From Billgrantia azerbaijanica (GTDB lineage Bacteria > Pseudomonadota > Gammaproteobacteria > Pseudomonadales > Halomonadaceae): a DNA stretch of 64,000 nucleotides. The DNA lies in NCBI GenBank assembly GCA_004551485.1, contig SBLD01000003.1:310001-374000 (forward strand). The letters run 5' to 3'. Both the position numbers and the translations under genes were made by a program. How positions within the stretch are numbered: position 1 is the stretch's first letter; each line of letters starts with the position of its first letter. The notes beneath the pieces were generated by a model. It saw nothing but the letters and a program-made list of their open reading frames with translations, had not been told where the DNA came from and did not search any database. Positions 6,777 to 15,174 of this stretch are shown here, piece after piece.

Positions 6777-8144
6777 TCAGGCCTGAGCCGGCGAGCCGGA
6801 GGGTGTTGCCTCGCCTTGGCGGCCGGCGGGACGAGACTCCGGTTCCTGGATCTCCGGCAGGTAGCGGTAACGCTCCTCGCCGAGCTCCGGCAAGCGGGCG
6901 CGTTCCATCCGGCGGATGGCGCCATGCATCCAGATCAGCGAGCCGGCCACCAAGATGAACAGCACCATGTAGGAGCTGGTCCAGACGCCGGTGAGGTCGA
7001 GCACGGCGCCGAAGAGGATCGGCAGGAAGAAGCCGCCCAGGCCGCCGATCATGCCGACCAGGCCGCCCACCGAGCCAACGTTCTCCGGATAGTAGACCGG
7101 GATGTGCTTGTAGACGGCGGCCTTGCCCAGGGACATGAAGAAGCCCAGCAGCACGGTCAGCACTACCACGCCCCACAGCGGCATGGCCAGGGAGAAGGCG
7201 ATCTGGCCCTCCTTGCCCTCCACCACGTAGTGGGTCTCGGGGTAGGCGAGCAGGAAGAGGCAGACCAGCGAGGCGATGAAGGTCAGGTACATGATCGCCC
7301 GGGCGCCGTAGCGGTCGGAGAGCCAGCCGCCCAGGGCGCGGAAGACGCTGGCCGGCAGGGTGTAGAGGGCAGCCAGCGAACCGGCCACGGCGATGCTGAC
7401 GTCATAGGCCCCCACGTAGTAGCGCGGCAGGTAGGAGGCCAGGGCGACGAAGGCGCCGAACACGAAGAAGTAGTAGAGGGCGAAGCGCCACACCTGCAGG
7501 TGCTTGAGCGGCTCCAGTTGGGCCTTGGCGGAGGTGGGCTTGCCGCCCTCGCCGCGGCGGGCGCGGGTCAGCGGGTCCTCCGAGGCGAACACCCAGAAGC
7601 CCACGGCCACCACGGCCAGCACGATGGCGTAGACCACCGCGGTCTGCTCCCAGCCCAGGGCCAGCAGCAGGAAGGGGGCGGCGAAGTTGGTCACCGCGGC
7701 CCCGGCGTTGCCGGCGCCGAAGATGCCCAGCGCAGTGCCCTGCTTCTCCTTCTCGAACCAGTAGGAGGTGTAGGCGATGCCGACGATGAAGGCGCCGCCG
7801 GCCAGGCCCACGCCGAGGGCGGCGACCAGGAACATCGCGTAGGACTCGACGAAGGAGAGCAGGAAGACGCAGGCCGCGGTGATCAGCATCAGCACGCTGA
7901 AGACCCGGTGGCCGCCGTACTGCTCGGTCCAGATCCCCAGGAAGATGCGGCTGATCGAGCCGGTGAGGATGGGTGTGGCGACCAGGATGCCGAACTGGGT
8001 CTCATTGAGGCCCAGGTCCTGCTTGATCTTGATGCCGATGATGGAAAAGATCGTCCACACCGCGAAGCAGGTGGTGAACGCCAGGGTGCTGAGCGTCAGC
8101 GCCCGGTACTGCTGTGGTCGTGTGACTCCCTCGAGATGTTTCAT
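6777..8144 (-). CDS. narK: NarK-family MFS nitrate/nitrite transporter
   Basis: 455 residues with about 12 membrane segments. The family signatures are present: GIWTEQYGGHRVFS after helix 2, the glycine-rich GIFGAGNAGAAVTNF (nitrate signature 1) and GLVGMIGGLGGFFLPILFG (signature 2). It belongs to the NNP branch of the major facilitator superfamily and moves nitrate and/or nitrite across the inner membrane. The compact form resembles NarK1-type nitrate/proton symporters, but direction of transport cannot be read from sequence. The start has AAGGAGACGCGAC before the ATG. A perfect TTGAT-N4-ATCAA box about 85 bases upstream indicates its own anaerobic promoter. Confidence 0.9.
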   Translation of the reverse strand: MKHLEGVTRPQQYRALTLSTLAFTTCFAVWTIFSIIGIKIKQDLGLNETQFGILVATPILTGSISRIFLGIWTEQYGGHRVFSVLMLITAACVFLLSFVESYAMFLVAALGVGLAGGAFIVGIAYTSYWFEKEKQGTALGIFGAGNAGAAVTNFAAPFLLLALGWEQTAVVYAIVLAVVAVGFWVFASEDPLTRARRGEGGKPTSAKAQLEPLKHLQVWRFALYYFFVFGAFVALASYLPRYYVGAYDVSIAVAGSLAALYTLPASVFRALGGWLSDRYGARAIMYLTFIASLVCLFLLAYPETHYVVEGKEGQIAFSLAMPLWGVVVLTVLLGFFMSLGKAAVYKHIPVYYPENVGSVGGLVGMIGGLGGFFLPILFGAVLDLTGVWTSSYMVLFILVAGSLIWMHGAIRRMERARLPELGEERYRYLPEIQEPESRPAGRQGEATPSGSPAQA

Positions 8145-8221
8145 GTCGCGTCTCCTTCGAGCCTCCTTCGGCGATGCATGAATGAATGTCTCCCAGACTG
8201 GCAGCTGCCGAGCACGAGGTA

Positions 8222-8286
8222 TTGATGTGCATCAAGCCACTCCCGCTGCTACCCCTTAAAAGACTTGGCCTATCCCTTTGGAGGTA
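8222..8286 (-). promoter_or_regulatory. Perfect FNR/Dnr box with NarL-type heptamers upstream of narK
   Basis: TTGAT-GTGC-ATCAA at 8222-8235 is a perfect palindromic FNR/Anr/Dnr site. Its centre is 84 bases from the narK start at 8144, allowing a start point near 8187 with the box at -41.5. Further upstream lie the heptamer TACCCCT (8250-8256) and GGAGGTA (8280-8286, one mismatch to TACYYMT on the other strand). An FNR site with NarL sites upstream is the arrangement known for E. coli narK. Confidence 0.7.
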
Positions 8287-8321
8287 GCCCCTTCGGGGCG
8301 CCTCTTGGAAAGGCAAACGAA

Positions 8322-8344
8322 GCCCGGGCCGCTGGGGCCCGGGC
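8322..8344. terminator. GC-rich hairpin between two narK genes
   Basis: GCCCGGGCC (8322-8330) pairs with GGCCCGGGC (8336-8344) around a 5-base loop. Read leftward it is followed by TCGTTTGCCTTTCC, a loose T-rich tract, and it sits 87 bases after the stop of the gene at 8431. A second inverted repeat, CTCGCCCACCAC with GTGGTGGGCGAG, surrounds 8386-8429 immediately after that stop. One or both probably end the upstream narK-usp-narK transcript. Confidence 0.5.
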
Positions 8345-8430
8345 ATCTTTCTCTTGCCTCTGTGTTGCTTCGCTTGCTTGATCCGCTCGCCCACCACGCG
8401 CGGCGATGAGACCCGTGTGGTGGGCGAGGC

Positions 8431-9927
8431 TCAGCCCTGCTGGGCCTTCAACTGTTCCTGCTCCTCGATCATGCGGTCGACGGAGGAGACGTAGTACTCC
8501 TCGTCGAAGGCACCCTCGGGCTCCTTGAGCCACAGCAGGCAGATCAGCCAGCTGATGAAAGCGCCGGTGGCGATGATGTAGAAGAACTGGGTGGGCGTGA
8601 CGAAGGTGAAGACGGTCAGGTAGACCACCGCTCCGACGTTGCCGTAGGCGCCGGCCATGCCCGAGATCTGGCCGGTGATGCGGCGCTTTATCGAGGGAAT
8701 GATGCCGAAGGTCGCGCCTTCCGCCCCCTGCACGAAGAAGGAGGTGAAGATGGTGATGGCGATGGCGATGGCCAGCGGCCAGCTGGCGTCGAGCAGGCCC
8801 ATCAGTACGAAGCCGATGCCGATACCGAACATGTAGCTGAGCATCACGAAGCGGCGGTTGCCCAGGCGGTCGGAGACCAGGCCGCCCATGGGGCGCGCCA
8901 CCAGGTTGACGAAGGCGAACGACGACGCGATCAGACCGGCCGTGGCGGCATTGAGCCCCCAGGTCTGCTCGAAGAACATCGGCAGCATGGAGACCACCGC
9001 CAGCTCGGCACCGAAGTTGGCGAAGTAGGTGCTGTTGAGCGCGGCCACGCTGTTGAAGGAGTACTTGTCGTCCTCCGGCACGCCCTTCTTGAGGATCGGC
9101 ACGTTGACGCGCAGGATCTGCACGATCTGGTAGGCGACCACGGCGGCGATGGCCAGGTAGGCGATGACCGCGGCGGTGGTGGAGAGGTAGCCCAGGTTCT
9201 GGATGCGCCATACCAGGATGCCCAGCACGCCGACCAGCGGGATGGTCCACAGGATCAGCTTGATCATGTCGCCCCAGGAGCTCACCTCCATGGCCAGCGC
9301 CTTGCGCGGCTTGCGGTGCGCCTTGGCATCGGGACCGTCGGTGATGGCGAACCAGTAGTAGACGCCGTAGGCGGCCATGACGATGGCGCTCTGGGCGATG
9401 GCCCAGCGCCAGCCGTCGGCACCGCCGTACCAGGTGAGGGCGATGGTCGGCAGGGTCATGGCGGCGGCGGCGGAGCCGAAGTTGCCCCAGCCGGCGTAGA
9501 AGCCCTCGGCGAAGCCGATGTGCTTGGGCTTGAACCACAGCGCGGTCATGTGGATGCCCACCACGAAGCTGGCGCCCACGGAGCTCAGCACCAGGCGGGA
9601 GACCAGCAGCTGGGTCATGGTGTCGCCGAAGGCGAACACCAGCGCCGGGATCGACATGGTCACCATCAGCACCGAGAAGACGCGGCGCGGGCCGAAGCGG
9701 TCCAGCGCCATGCCGACGATGATGCGTGCCGGGATGGTCAGCGCCACGTTGCAGATGGCGAAGAGCTTGAGGTCGTCGGCGCTCAGCCAGTCCACGCTCT
9801 TGAGCATGCTGGTGGCCAGCGGCGCCATGTTGAACCAGACGTAGAAGGTGATGAAGAAGGCGATCCAGGTCAGGTGCAGGGCCCGGATCTCGGGCGTACG
9901 GAACTTGAAGAGGTCGGCGACTTTCAT
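8431..9927 (-). CDS. narK: NarK-family MFS nitrate/nitrite transporter
   Basis: 498 residues, about 12 membrane segments. NNP-family signatures are GFYAGWGNFGSAAAAM (first) and GQISGMAGAYGNVGAVVY (second). ARIIVGMALDRFGPRRVFS is the MFS loop 2-3 motif. It is more divergent from the 455-residue paralogue than would be expected from a recent duplication. The gene follows usp by 50 bases on the same strand with AGGATG before the start, so it probably shares the transcript that begins with the 542-residue transporter. Exchange of nitrate for nitrite is a plausible role for one of the paralogues; which does what is not decided by sequence. Confidence 0.9.
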   Translation of the reverse strand: MKVADLFKFRTPEIRALHLTWIAFFITFYVWFNMAPLATSMLKSVDWLSADDLKLFAICNVALTIPARIIVGMALDRFGPRRVFSVLMVTMSIPALVFAFGDTMTQLLVSRLVLSSVGASFVVGIHMTALWFKPKHIGFAEGFYAGWGNFGSAAAAMTLPTIALTWYGGADGWRWAIAQSAIVMAAYGVYYWFAITDGPDAKAHRKPRKALAMEVSSWGDMIKLILWTIPLVGVLGILVWRIQNLGYLSTTAAVIAYLAIAAVVAYQIVQILRVNVPILKKGVPEDDKYSFNSVAALNSTYFANFGAELAVVSMLPMFFEQTWGLNAATAGLIASSFAFVNLVARPMGGLVSDRLGNRRFVMLSYMFGIGIGFVLMGLLDASWPLAIAIAITIFTSFFVQGAEGATFGIIPSIKRRITGQISGMAGAYGNVGAVVYLTVFTFVTPTQFFYIIATGAFISWLICLLWLKEPEGAFDEEYYVSSVDRMIEEQEQLKAQQG

Positions 9928-9977
9928 GGTCGTATCATCCTGATATCGCTAAGGGAAAAGAGGTGGGATTCCCTGTG

Positions 9978-10436
9978 TCACGGGCTGGGAAAGATCAGCA
10001 GGGGGCACTCCACGCGGCGGGCGAGGAAGGAACTGACGCTACCGAACGTCATGTAGTCGAGTTCGTCGACGAAGTAGCTCAGCGACTGGGCGATGATCCC
10101 GCCGTCGGGCTTGTTGCTGTGGCGAGCGATGATCAGGAGGTCGGGCTGGTGCTTCTGGGTGGCGTGCAGCAGCATCTTGCGCGCATCCCCCTCGGCGATG
10201 GTCCAGTCGACGTCGAAGCCCTCCTGGGTGGCGAAGTCGGCGCCCTCCGTGAGCGCCCGTTTCAGTTCGTTGTACTCCTCCTGGAAGAGATCCTCGTTGG
10301 CATCGGTGGCGTCGCGTGGGTTTTCGGCAACCCCGACCAGCATCAGCAGGGGTGCGTTGCAGCGGAACATGCCGACCGTCTGGGCGAGCGCCAGCTTGGC
10401 GTTACGTGAGCCGTCATAGGCGATCATGATCTTCAT
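9978..10436 (-). CDS. Universal stress protein, UspA family
   Basis: 152 residues forming a single Usp domain. The start KIMIAYDGSRNAKLALAQ gives the first strand with the conserved aspartate, and the C-terminal part has LLIIARHSN and RRVECPLLIF. The usual ATP-binding G-x2-G-x9-G(S/T) motif is not clear (FGSVSSFLARR only partly fits), so nucleotide binding is uncertain. It sits between two NarK transporters, with GGAGGTAAGTC before the start. Usp genes induced by anaerobic regulators are known in denitrifying pseudomonads, so coregulation with nitrate respiration is likely (inference). Confidence 0.85.
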   Translation of the reverse strand: MKIMIAYDGSRNAKLALAQTVGMFRCNAPLLMLVGVAENPRDATDANEDLFQEEYNELKRALTEGADFATQEGFDVDWTIAEGDARKMLLHATQKHQPDLLIIARHSNKPDGGIIAQSLSYFVDELDYMTFGSVSSFLARRVECPLLIFPSP

Positions 10437-10468
10437 GACTTACCTCCGTGTACGACGGGGTCTGGGGG

Positions 10469-10490
10469 GCCGTGCCCCGTAGGGCACGGC
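10469..10490 (-). other. Hairpin between narK and usp
   Basis: GCCGTGCCC (10469-10477), loop CGTA, GGGCACGGC (10482-10490). It follows the stop of the leftward transporter gene by 27 bases, but no T-tract follows on that strand. It may be an mRNA 3'-end stabiliser or partial attenuator rather than a strong terminator. Confidence 0.4.
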
Positions 10491-10516
10491 GGTGACGGCG
10501 TCAGGGTGGGTCGCTG

Positions 10517-12145
10517 TTAGGGATTCTTGATCTCGGCGCCCGGGCGCAGGTAGAACCACCAGTTCACCACCAGGCAGATCGCGTAGAAGATCGCGAAGCC
10601 GTACATGGCGAGTTCCGGGGTGCCGAGCTTGATCTGCTCGCCCATCACGCGCGGGGCGATGAAGGCGCCGTAGGCGGCCACGGCGGAGGTCCAGCCCAGC
10701 ACCGGGCCCTTCTGCTGCTGGTCGAAGATCACGCCGATGGTGCGGAAGGTGGAGCCGTTGCCGATGCCACTGGCGGCGAACAGCACGATGAACAGCAGCA
10801 GGAACATCCAGAAGTACTGGTTCGGGTCGGTGGCGTTGTAGGCCAGCATCATCACGTAGCCCACGGCCGCGGAGGCGACCACCATGATCACGGAGATGGC
10901 CTGGGTGACGATGGAGCCGCCCAGCTTGTCCGAGATCCAGCCGCCCACCGGACGGATCAGGGCGCCGACGAAGGGCCCCATCCAGGCCCAGGTGAGGGCG
11001 CTGGGCGCGTCGGGGTTGGCGATGCGGGTGACGCTGCCGTCGGCGGCCACTTCCATCATGTTGCCGAAAATGACGGTGATGGAGAGCGGCAGGGCCGCGG
11101 AGAAGCCGATGAAGGAGCCGAAGGTGGCGATGTAGAGCACCGTCATCGACCAGGTGTGCTTGTTGGAGAAGATGGTGAACTGCTTCTGGATGTTGGTGCG
11201 GATCTGGCCGGGCATCAGGCGCAGCAGGGCCAGGGTCAGGCCGATGGTCAGCGGCAGGGCGAGCCACATGTTGAGCCAGCCCAGCGCCACCACGCCGGCG
11301 ACGGAGGTGAGGATACCCACGGCGTAGAGGCCGATGATCTTGCTGAAGGCGGCGGCCGGGCTGCCGGGGTTGGGGGTGATGTCACGGATGTTGTTCATGC
11401 CGAACCAGCCGGCGAAGGCCAGCGGCACCAGGAACAGCAGCCAGACGAAGCCGGCGTTCTGGATCCAGGTGCTGGTACCCGCCTCGATGCGGCCGATCAG
11501 CGTACCGCTGGCCTGCTGCAGCTCCATGGGGCCGCCGGCGAAGGCACCGAACAGGCCCACGGTCATCACCAGCGGGATCAGGATCTGCATGGTGGTGACG
11601 CCGAAGTTGCCGAGGCCGGCGTTCATGCCCAGCCCATAGCCCTGCTGCTTCTTCGGGTAGAAGGTGGAGATGTTGCTCATCGAGCAGGCGAAGTTGCCGC
11701 CGCCGATGCCCGAGAGCAGCGCCAGGGCCTGGAACACCCAGAAGGGCGTGCCCGGGTCCATCAGCGCGATGCCGGTGCCCGCCGCCGGGAGCATCAGCAG
11801 GGCGGTGGTCAGGAAGATGGTGTTGCGCCCGCCGGCGATGCGGATCATGAAGGAGGCGGGAATGCGCAGGGTGGCACCGGCGAGGCCGGCAATGGCGGTG
11901 AGGGTGAAGAGCTGGTCGACGCTGAACGGGAAGCCGAGGTTGCGCATCTGGGTGGTGATCATGCCCCACATCAGCCAGACGGCGAAGCCCATCAGCAGGC
12001 TGGGGATGGAGATCCACAGGTTGCGCGTGGCGATCCTCTTGCCCTCGCGCTCCCAGAACGCTTCGTTCTCGACGTCCCAGTGTTCGATGTCGGCATTCTT
12101 TCTGCCGGGTGCGACCCTGCCAAGGTCGGCGTTGGTGTTGGCCAT
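10517..12145 (-). CDS. narK: NarK/NarU-type MFS nitrate/nitrite transporter
   Basis: 542 residues with 12 membrane segments. It has a long soluble N-terminus (DIEHWDVENEAFWEREGKRIATRNLWISIP) that resembles the start of E. coli NarK/NarU and NarK2-type proteins. The NNP signatures GMNAGLGNFGVTTMQ and GPVLGWTSAVAAYGAFIAPRV are present, as is RPVGGWISDKLGG. E. coli NarK, its closest functional model, is a nitrate/nitrite exchanger. An FNR-like half-palindrome and a NarL 7-2-7 site lie upstream, and usp plus another narK follow downstream. Confidence 0.92.
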   Translation of the reverse strand: MANTNADLGRVAPGRKNADIEHWDVENEAFWEREGKRIATRNLWISIPSLLMGFAVWLMWGMITTQMRNLGFPFSVDQLFTLTAIAGLAGATLRIPASFMIRIAGGRNTIFLTTALLMLPAAGTGIALMDPGTPFWVFQALALLSGIGGGNFACSMSNISTFYPKKQQGYGLGMNAGLGNFGVTTMQILIPLVMTVGLFGAFAGGPMELQQASGTLIGRIEAGTSTWIQNAGFVWLLFLVPLAFAGWFGMNNIRDITPNPGSPAAAFSKIIGLYAVGILTSVAGVVALGWLNMWLALPLTIGLTLALLRLMPGQIRTNIQKQFTIFSNKHTWSMTVLYIATFGSFIGFSAALPLSITVIFGNMMEVAADGSVTRIANPDAPSALTWAWMGPFVGALIRPVGGWISDKLGGSIVTQAISVIMVVASAAVGYVMMLAYNATDPNQYFWMFLLLFIVLFAASGIGNGSTFRTIGVIFDQQQKGPVLGWTSAVAAYGAFIAPRVMGEQIKLGTPELAMYGFAIFYAICLVVNWWFYLRPGAEIKNP

Positions 12146-12199
12146 AGCGGTTTTCCCCTGGTGGTGGTAGCCGTGGTGACCCGGCTTGCGCCCTGGCGC

Positions 12200-12213
12200 C
12201 TGACCGGGATCAA
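12200..12213 (-). promoter_or_regulatory. FNR/Dnr-like box upstream of narK
   Basis: On the minus strand TTGAT-CCCG-GTCAG: the first half is perfect and the second matches three of five bases. Its centre is 61 bases from the transporter start at 12145, so a start point near 12165 would place it at -41.5. A good -10 hexamer is not obvious, so confidence is moderate. It resembles the norEF box in keeping TTGAT and losing the downstream half. Confidence 0.45.
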
Positions 12214-12290
12214 TTCACTTCCGTTGGCGGAAAGATACGACGCCACATTAGGGGGCGAAACCGACCCAAATGGCCGAAAAAGCCGCGAAA

Positions 12291-12315
12291 TACCACTTGA
12301 GGGGTAGCGGGGGTA
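12291..12315. promoter_or_regulatory. NarL-type 7-2-7 heptamer pair upstream of narK
   Basis: TACCACT-TG-AGGGGTA at 12291-12306 is an inverted pair of TACYYMT-like heptamers two bases apart (one mismatch in the left arm), the arrangement preferred by NarL and NarP. A further heptamer GGGGGTA is at 12309-12315. The site lies about 130 bases upstream of the predicted start point. It also lies just beyond the narL terminator. Confidence 0.55.
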
Positions 12316-12361
12316 TTTCTACAACCAATTGTTTTGTATTGTGTTTTAAAAATAGGCGGGC

Positions 12362-12385
12362 AAAAAAAGGCGCCCTGAAGGCGCC
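12362..12385 (-). terminator. Rho-independent terminator of narXL
   Basis: GGCGCC (12369-12374), loop CTGAA, GGCGCC (12380-12385). Read leftward the stem is followed by seven Ts (complement of 12362-12368). It lies 55 bases after the narL stop. Confidence 0.8.
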
Positions 12386-12439
12386 GAGAAGTATTTGGAG
12401 GTATCCACACAGAATTCTTACTTACCTCCCTCACTTTCC

Positions 12440-13105
12440 CTACCGGTCGATGCCCTCCTGGACGGCCCACACCGCCGCCTCCACCCGCGAGCGCAGGTTG
12501 AGCTTCTTCAACAGGTGCTTGACGTGGACCTTCACCGTGCCCTCGGTGATGTCGAGCTTGCGCGCGATCAGCTTGTTGGAGAGCCCGGCAGCCAGCTCGC
12601 GCAGGATCTCCCGCTCGCGCTGGGTGAGGCTGTGAATGTCCGGGGTGGCAGGCGCCGTGCGCTGGTTGCGCAGTGCCTCGGCGAGCAGGGCGGTGAGGCT
12701 TTCGCTGACCACCATGCGCCCCAGGGCGGCCTGGCGCAGCTGACGCACCATCTCCTCGGGCTCCATGTCCTTGAGCAGGTAGCCGTCGGCGCCGCCGCGC
12801 AGCGCGGCCACCAGGTCCTCCTCGTGGTCGGAGACGGTGAACATCACGATGCGCCCGGCAAAGTCCGCCTCGCGCAGCGCCTTCAGCGTCTGGATGCCGT
12901 CCATGCCGGGCATGTTGAGGTCGAGCAGGATCATGTCCGGGTCGAGTTCGCCGGCCAGGCGCACGCCCTCGGCCGGCTCGCCGGTATCGCCGACCAGCTC
13001 GAGGTCGTCCTCCAGTTCGAGCAACTGGGCGACGCCGCGGCGCAGCAGCGGGTGGTCGTCGATGATCAGGATACTGGCAGGAGTCTCGTGGCGGGACTGG
13101 GCCAT
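12440..13105 (-). CDS. narL: NarL nitrate/nitrite response regulator
   Basis: 221 residues. Receiver domain at about 10-128 with the acidic pair IIDDHP (15-17), phosphoacceptor D62 in [11 protein letters not shown], and the conserved lysine in [11 protein letters not shown]. LuxR/GerE-type helix-turn-helix at about 157-217 ([25 protein letters not shown], then [15 protein letters not shown]). The start is six bases after the narX stop, so the sensor and regulator share a transcript. NarL phosphorylated by NarX binds TACYYMT heptamers; such heptamers occur upstream of four nitrate loci in this window. Confidence 0.95.
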   Translation of the reverse strand: MAQSRHETPASILIIDDHPLLRRGVAQLLELEDDLELVGDTGEPAEGVRLAGELDPDMILLDLNMPGMDGIQTLKALREADFAGRIVMFTVSDHEEDLVAALRGGADGYLLKDMEPEEMVRQLRQAALGRMVVSESLTALLAEALRNQRTAPATPDIHSLTQREREILRELAAGLSNKLIARKLDITEGTVKVHVKHLLKKLNLRSRVEAAVWAVQEGIDR

Positions 13106-13111
13106 GGTGTC

Positions 13112-15004
13112 TCAGTTTCCTTGCTCGTGAGTGGTGACTGACGGTGTGGGCTGGCGGGTGATCAGGCGCGCCGTCTGCGGGGTGAAGCTGAGCTCGACCC
13201 GGGCGCCGCCGCCGGGCCGGTTGACGATGGTGAGCTCGCCGCCCAGGGTGTGCGCGCGGTCGCGCATGATCACCAGGCCGTAGTGCATGGGCGGCGAGGC
13301 ATCGTCGGCCAGGCCCACGCCGTCGTCCTCGATGCGCAGCAGGACGCGCGCCTGCTCGAAGCGCACGGTCACGGCCGCCCAGTGCGCTTCGGCGTGCTTG
13401 TGGGTGTTGCTCAGCGCCTCGCGGGCGATCTGCAGCACGTGGATCTCTTCGTTGGGGTTGAGCAGGTGCGGCGGCACGTCGTAGTGCAGCTCCACCGGGG
13501 CTCCCATGCGCTCGCTGAACTCCGCGATGGCCTGGCGCAGCGCCGACTGCAGCCCCGGTCCCTCGAGCTTGAGGCGGAAGGTGGTGAGCAGCTCGCGCAG
13601 CTGACGGTAGGCGCTGTTGAGGCCGGTACGCAGCTCGTCGAACACCGCGGCCTGCGACTCGCGCGGGGCGTTCTTGGACTGCATGCGCTCCAGTCGCGCC
13701 ACCTGCATCTTGAGGTAGGAGAGCGACTGGGCCAGGGAGTCGTGCAGTTCGCGGGCGATGATGGTGCGCTCGTTCATCAGCGAGATCTGCTGCTCCTCCT
13801 CGATGCGCCGCTGCAGGTAGACCGCCGTGGCCAGTTGGTCGGCCAGGGCGTTGAGCAGGCGTCGCACGCTGTCGGAGAGGCGCTCCTCACGGGGGTGCCA
13901 GATCTCCAGGGTGCCGAGCATCTCGTCGCCCACGCTCACCGGCAGCAGCAGGCACTCGCCCTCCTCGGTGTCCTCCAGGCTCAGCGGCTGCGGATCGAGC
14001 AGGCAGGCGTGGCAGTCGTGGTCGCGGCAGTAGGCCGGGCGCCGCGCGGAGTGGGTGGCCAGGATGGGGATCTGGCGGTCGTCGTAGGGGTCGTTGAGCG
14101 ACAGCCGGATGGGGCCGATCTCCAGCAGCTTCTCGATGTGGCGCAGCATGGGGGCGGCGCTGGCGCACAGGTCGTTGCCGCCGCCGTAGAGCGAGCGGCT
14201 GCCGTCGTGCAGCACCTGCATCACCTGGTTGCTGCGCGCGAGCTCCTTGGTCTTGCGCGCCACGCGCCCCTCCAGCTCGGCATAGCTGGAGGCGAGCTGC
14301 TCGGCCATGTTGTCGAAGGTGCGCCCCAGCGTGGCCAGCTCGTCGCTGCCGGTGAGCTGGGTACGATGGGAGAAGTCGCGGCGGGCCGCTTCCCGGGCCA
14401 GCACCAGCAGCTGGCGCAGCGGCAGCGCGAGGTTGTGGCGGATGTCGTATAGGGCGATGGCCACCACCACCGCGGTCAGGCCGAGAAACAGGATCTGCAG
14501 GGCGCTGAGCAGGCGGATCTTGGCCTCGGTGTTCTGCTCGAGCTGGGTGACCATGGTGTCGATGTCGGTGACCAGGCCGTCGAGGGTGCGGTTGAGCTGG
14601 TCGTCGCGCAGGTTGCGGGTGGCGAGGACCTGCTCGACGTGGGGGGCGAGCTCGTTGTGCCAGCGGGTGAGGATGAGACGGTACTGCTTGCGCAGCTCGT
14701 GGGCCTCCGACAGGGGGATGGCGCCGGTCAGCTCCTCGTTGTCCAGGCGCTCGCCGAAACGGTTGGCGAGCACGCGGACGGCCGTCTCGTGCTCGATGTT
14801 GGGATGCTGCTGATAGCGCTGCAGCGCCGCCACGATCTGGTAAGTGTTCATGCGCAGCGAGCCGGCCACGTTGATCGCGGCGGCATCGCCCTGGCTGCCC
14901 CCGGCCACCGCCATGGTGACCACGATACTGATCAGCGCCATGCCGCTGATGGCCAGCAGCGAGGCCACGATCCGGGCTATCAGGGAGCGTTGCAGCAGTT
15001 TCAT
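13112..15004 (-). CDS. narX: NarX nitrate/nitrite sensor histidine kinase
   Basis: 630 residues from the ATG at 15004. First membrane helix at about 9-32, then a periplasmic four-helix sensor that begins with the P-box (AAAINVAGSLRMNTYQIV, about 41-58), the nitrate-binding signature of NarX/NarQ. The second helix is near 160-182 and is followed by HAMP, a GAF-like/cysteine-containing linker (CRDHDCHACLLD), then HisKA_3 with phosphoacceptor H421 in ARELHDSLAQ and a HATPase domain (EDDGVGL, GGGARVELSF). The longer in-frame start at 15103 would add residues with no family match and run into the NarL site. It is divergent from the narK-like gene at 15175. Confidence 0.94.
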   Translation of the reverse strand: MKLLQRSLIARIVASLLAISGMALISIVVTMAVAGGSQGDAAAINVAGSLRMNTYQIVAALQRYQQHPNIEHETAVRVLANRFGERLDNEELTGAIPLSEAHELRKQYRLILTRWHNELAPHVEQVLATRNLRDDQLNRTLDGLVTDIDTMVTQLEQNTEAKIRLLSALQILFLGLTAVVVAIALYDIRHNLALPLRQLLVLAREAARRDFSHRTQLTGSDELATLGRTFDNMAEQLASSYAELEGRVARKTKELARSNQVMQVLHDGSRSLYGGGNDLCASAAPMLRHIEKLLEIGPIRLSLNDPYDDRQIPILATHSARRPAYCRDHDCHACLLDPQPLSLEDTEEGECLLLPVSVGDEMLGTLEIWHPREERLSDSVRRLLNALADQLATAVYLQRRIEEEQQISLMNERTIIARELHDSLAQSLSYLKMQVARLERMQSKNAPRESQAAVFDELRTGLNSAYRQLRELLTTFRLKLEGPGLQSALRQAIAEFSERMGAPVELHYDVPPHLLNPNEEIHVLQIAREALSNTHKHAEAHWAAVTVRFEQARVLLRIEDDGVGLADDASPPMHYGLVIMRDRAHTLGGELTIVNRPGGGARVELSFTPQTARLITRQPTPSVTTHEQGN

Positions 15005-15104
15005 CGCCAGGTAGGGTCTCCGCTGTGTGTCGTTATCGGCTGGGGGTGGGTGACTATACCCCAGTGGATAGTGCCAGCGCGTTAGCCGAAGGCATAGCGC
15101 CAAT

Positions 15105-15120
15105 AACCCCTAAAGAGGTA
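15105..15120. promoter_or_regulatory. NarL-type 7-2-7 site between narX and narK
   Basis: AACCCCT-AA-AGAGGTA: the right arm is a perfect heptamer (TACCTCT on the other strand) and the left arm matches six of seven. It lies in the divergent region, 101 bases from the narX start and 55 bases from the transporter start, where it could control both directions. A looser TACCCCA is near 15055. Confidence 0.55.
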
Positions 15121-15134
15121 CCTCGCATGCCCTT

Positions 15135-15169
15135 TTGACGCTATCGGCGGCACTCTCGAGAATTATATT
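15135..15169 (+). promoter_or_regulatory. Candidate sigma-70 promoter for the rightward narK-like gene
   Basis: TTGACG at 15135-15140 and GAGAAT at 15158-15163 are 17 bases apart; TATATT at 15164-15169 is an alternative -10. A start point near 15170-15175 would favour translation from the second ATG at 15196 rather than 15175. Confidence 0.35.
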
Positions 15170-15174
15170 CGACC

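Noticed and set aside
6654-8225. 523-residue rightward frame over narK
   Set aside because: Antisense shadow; low-complexity Gly/His/Gln-rich protein typical of GC-rich antisense frames.
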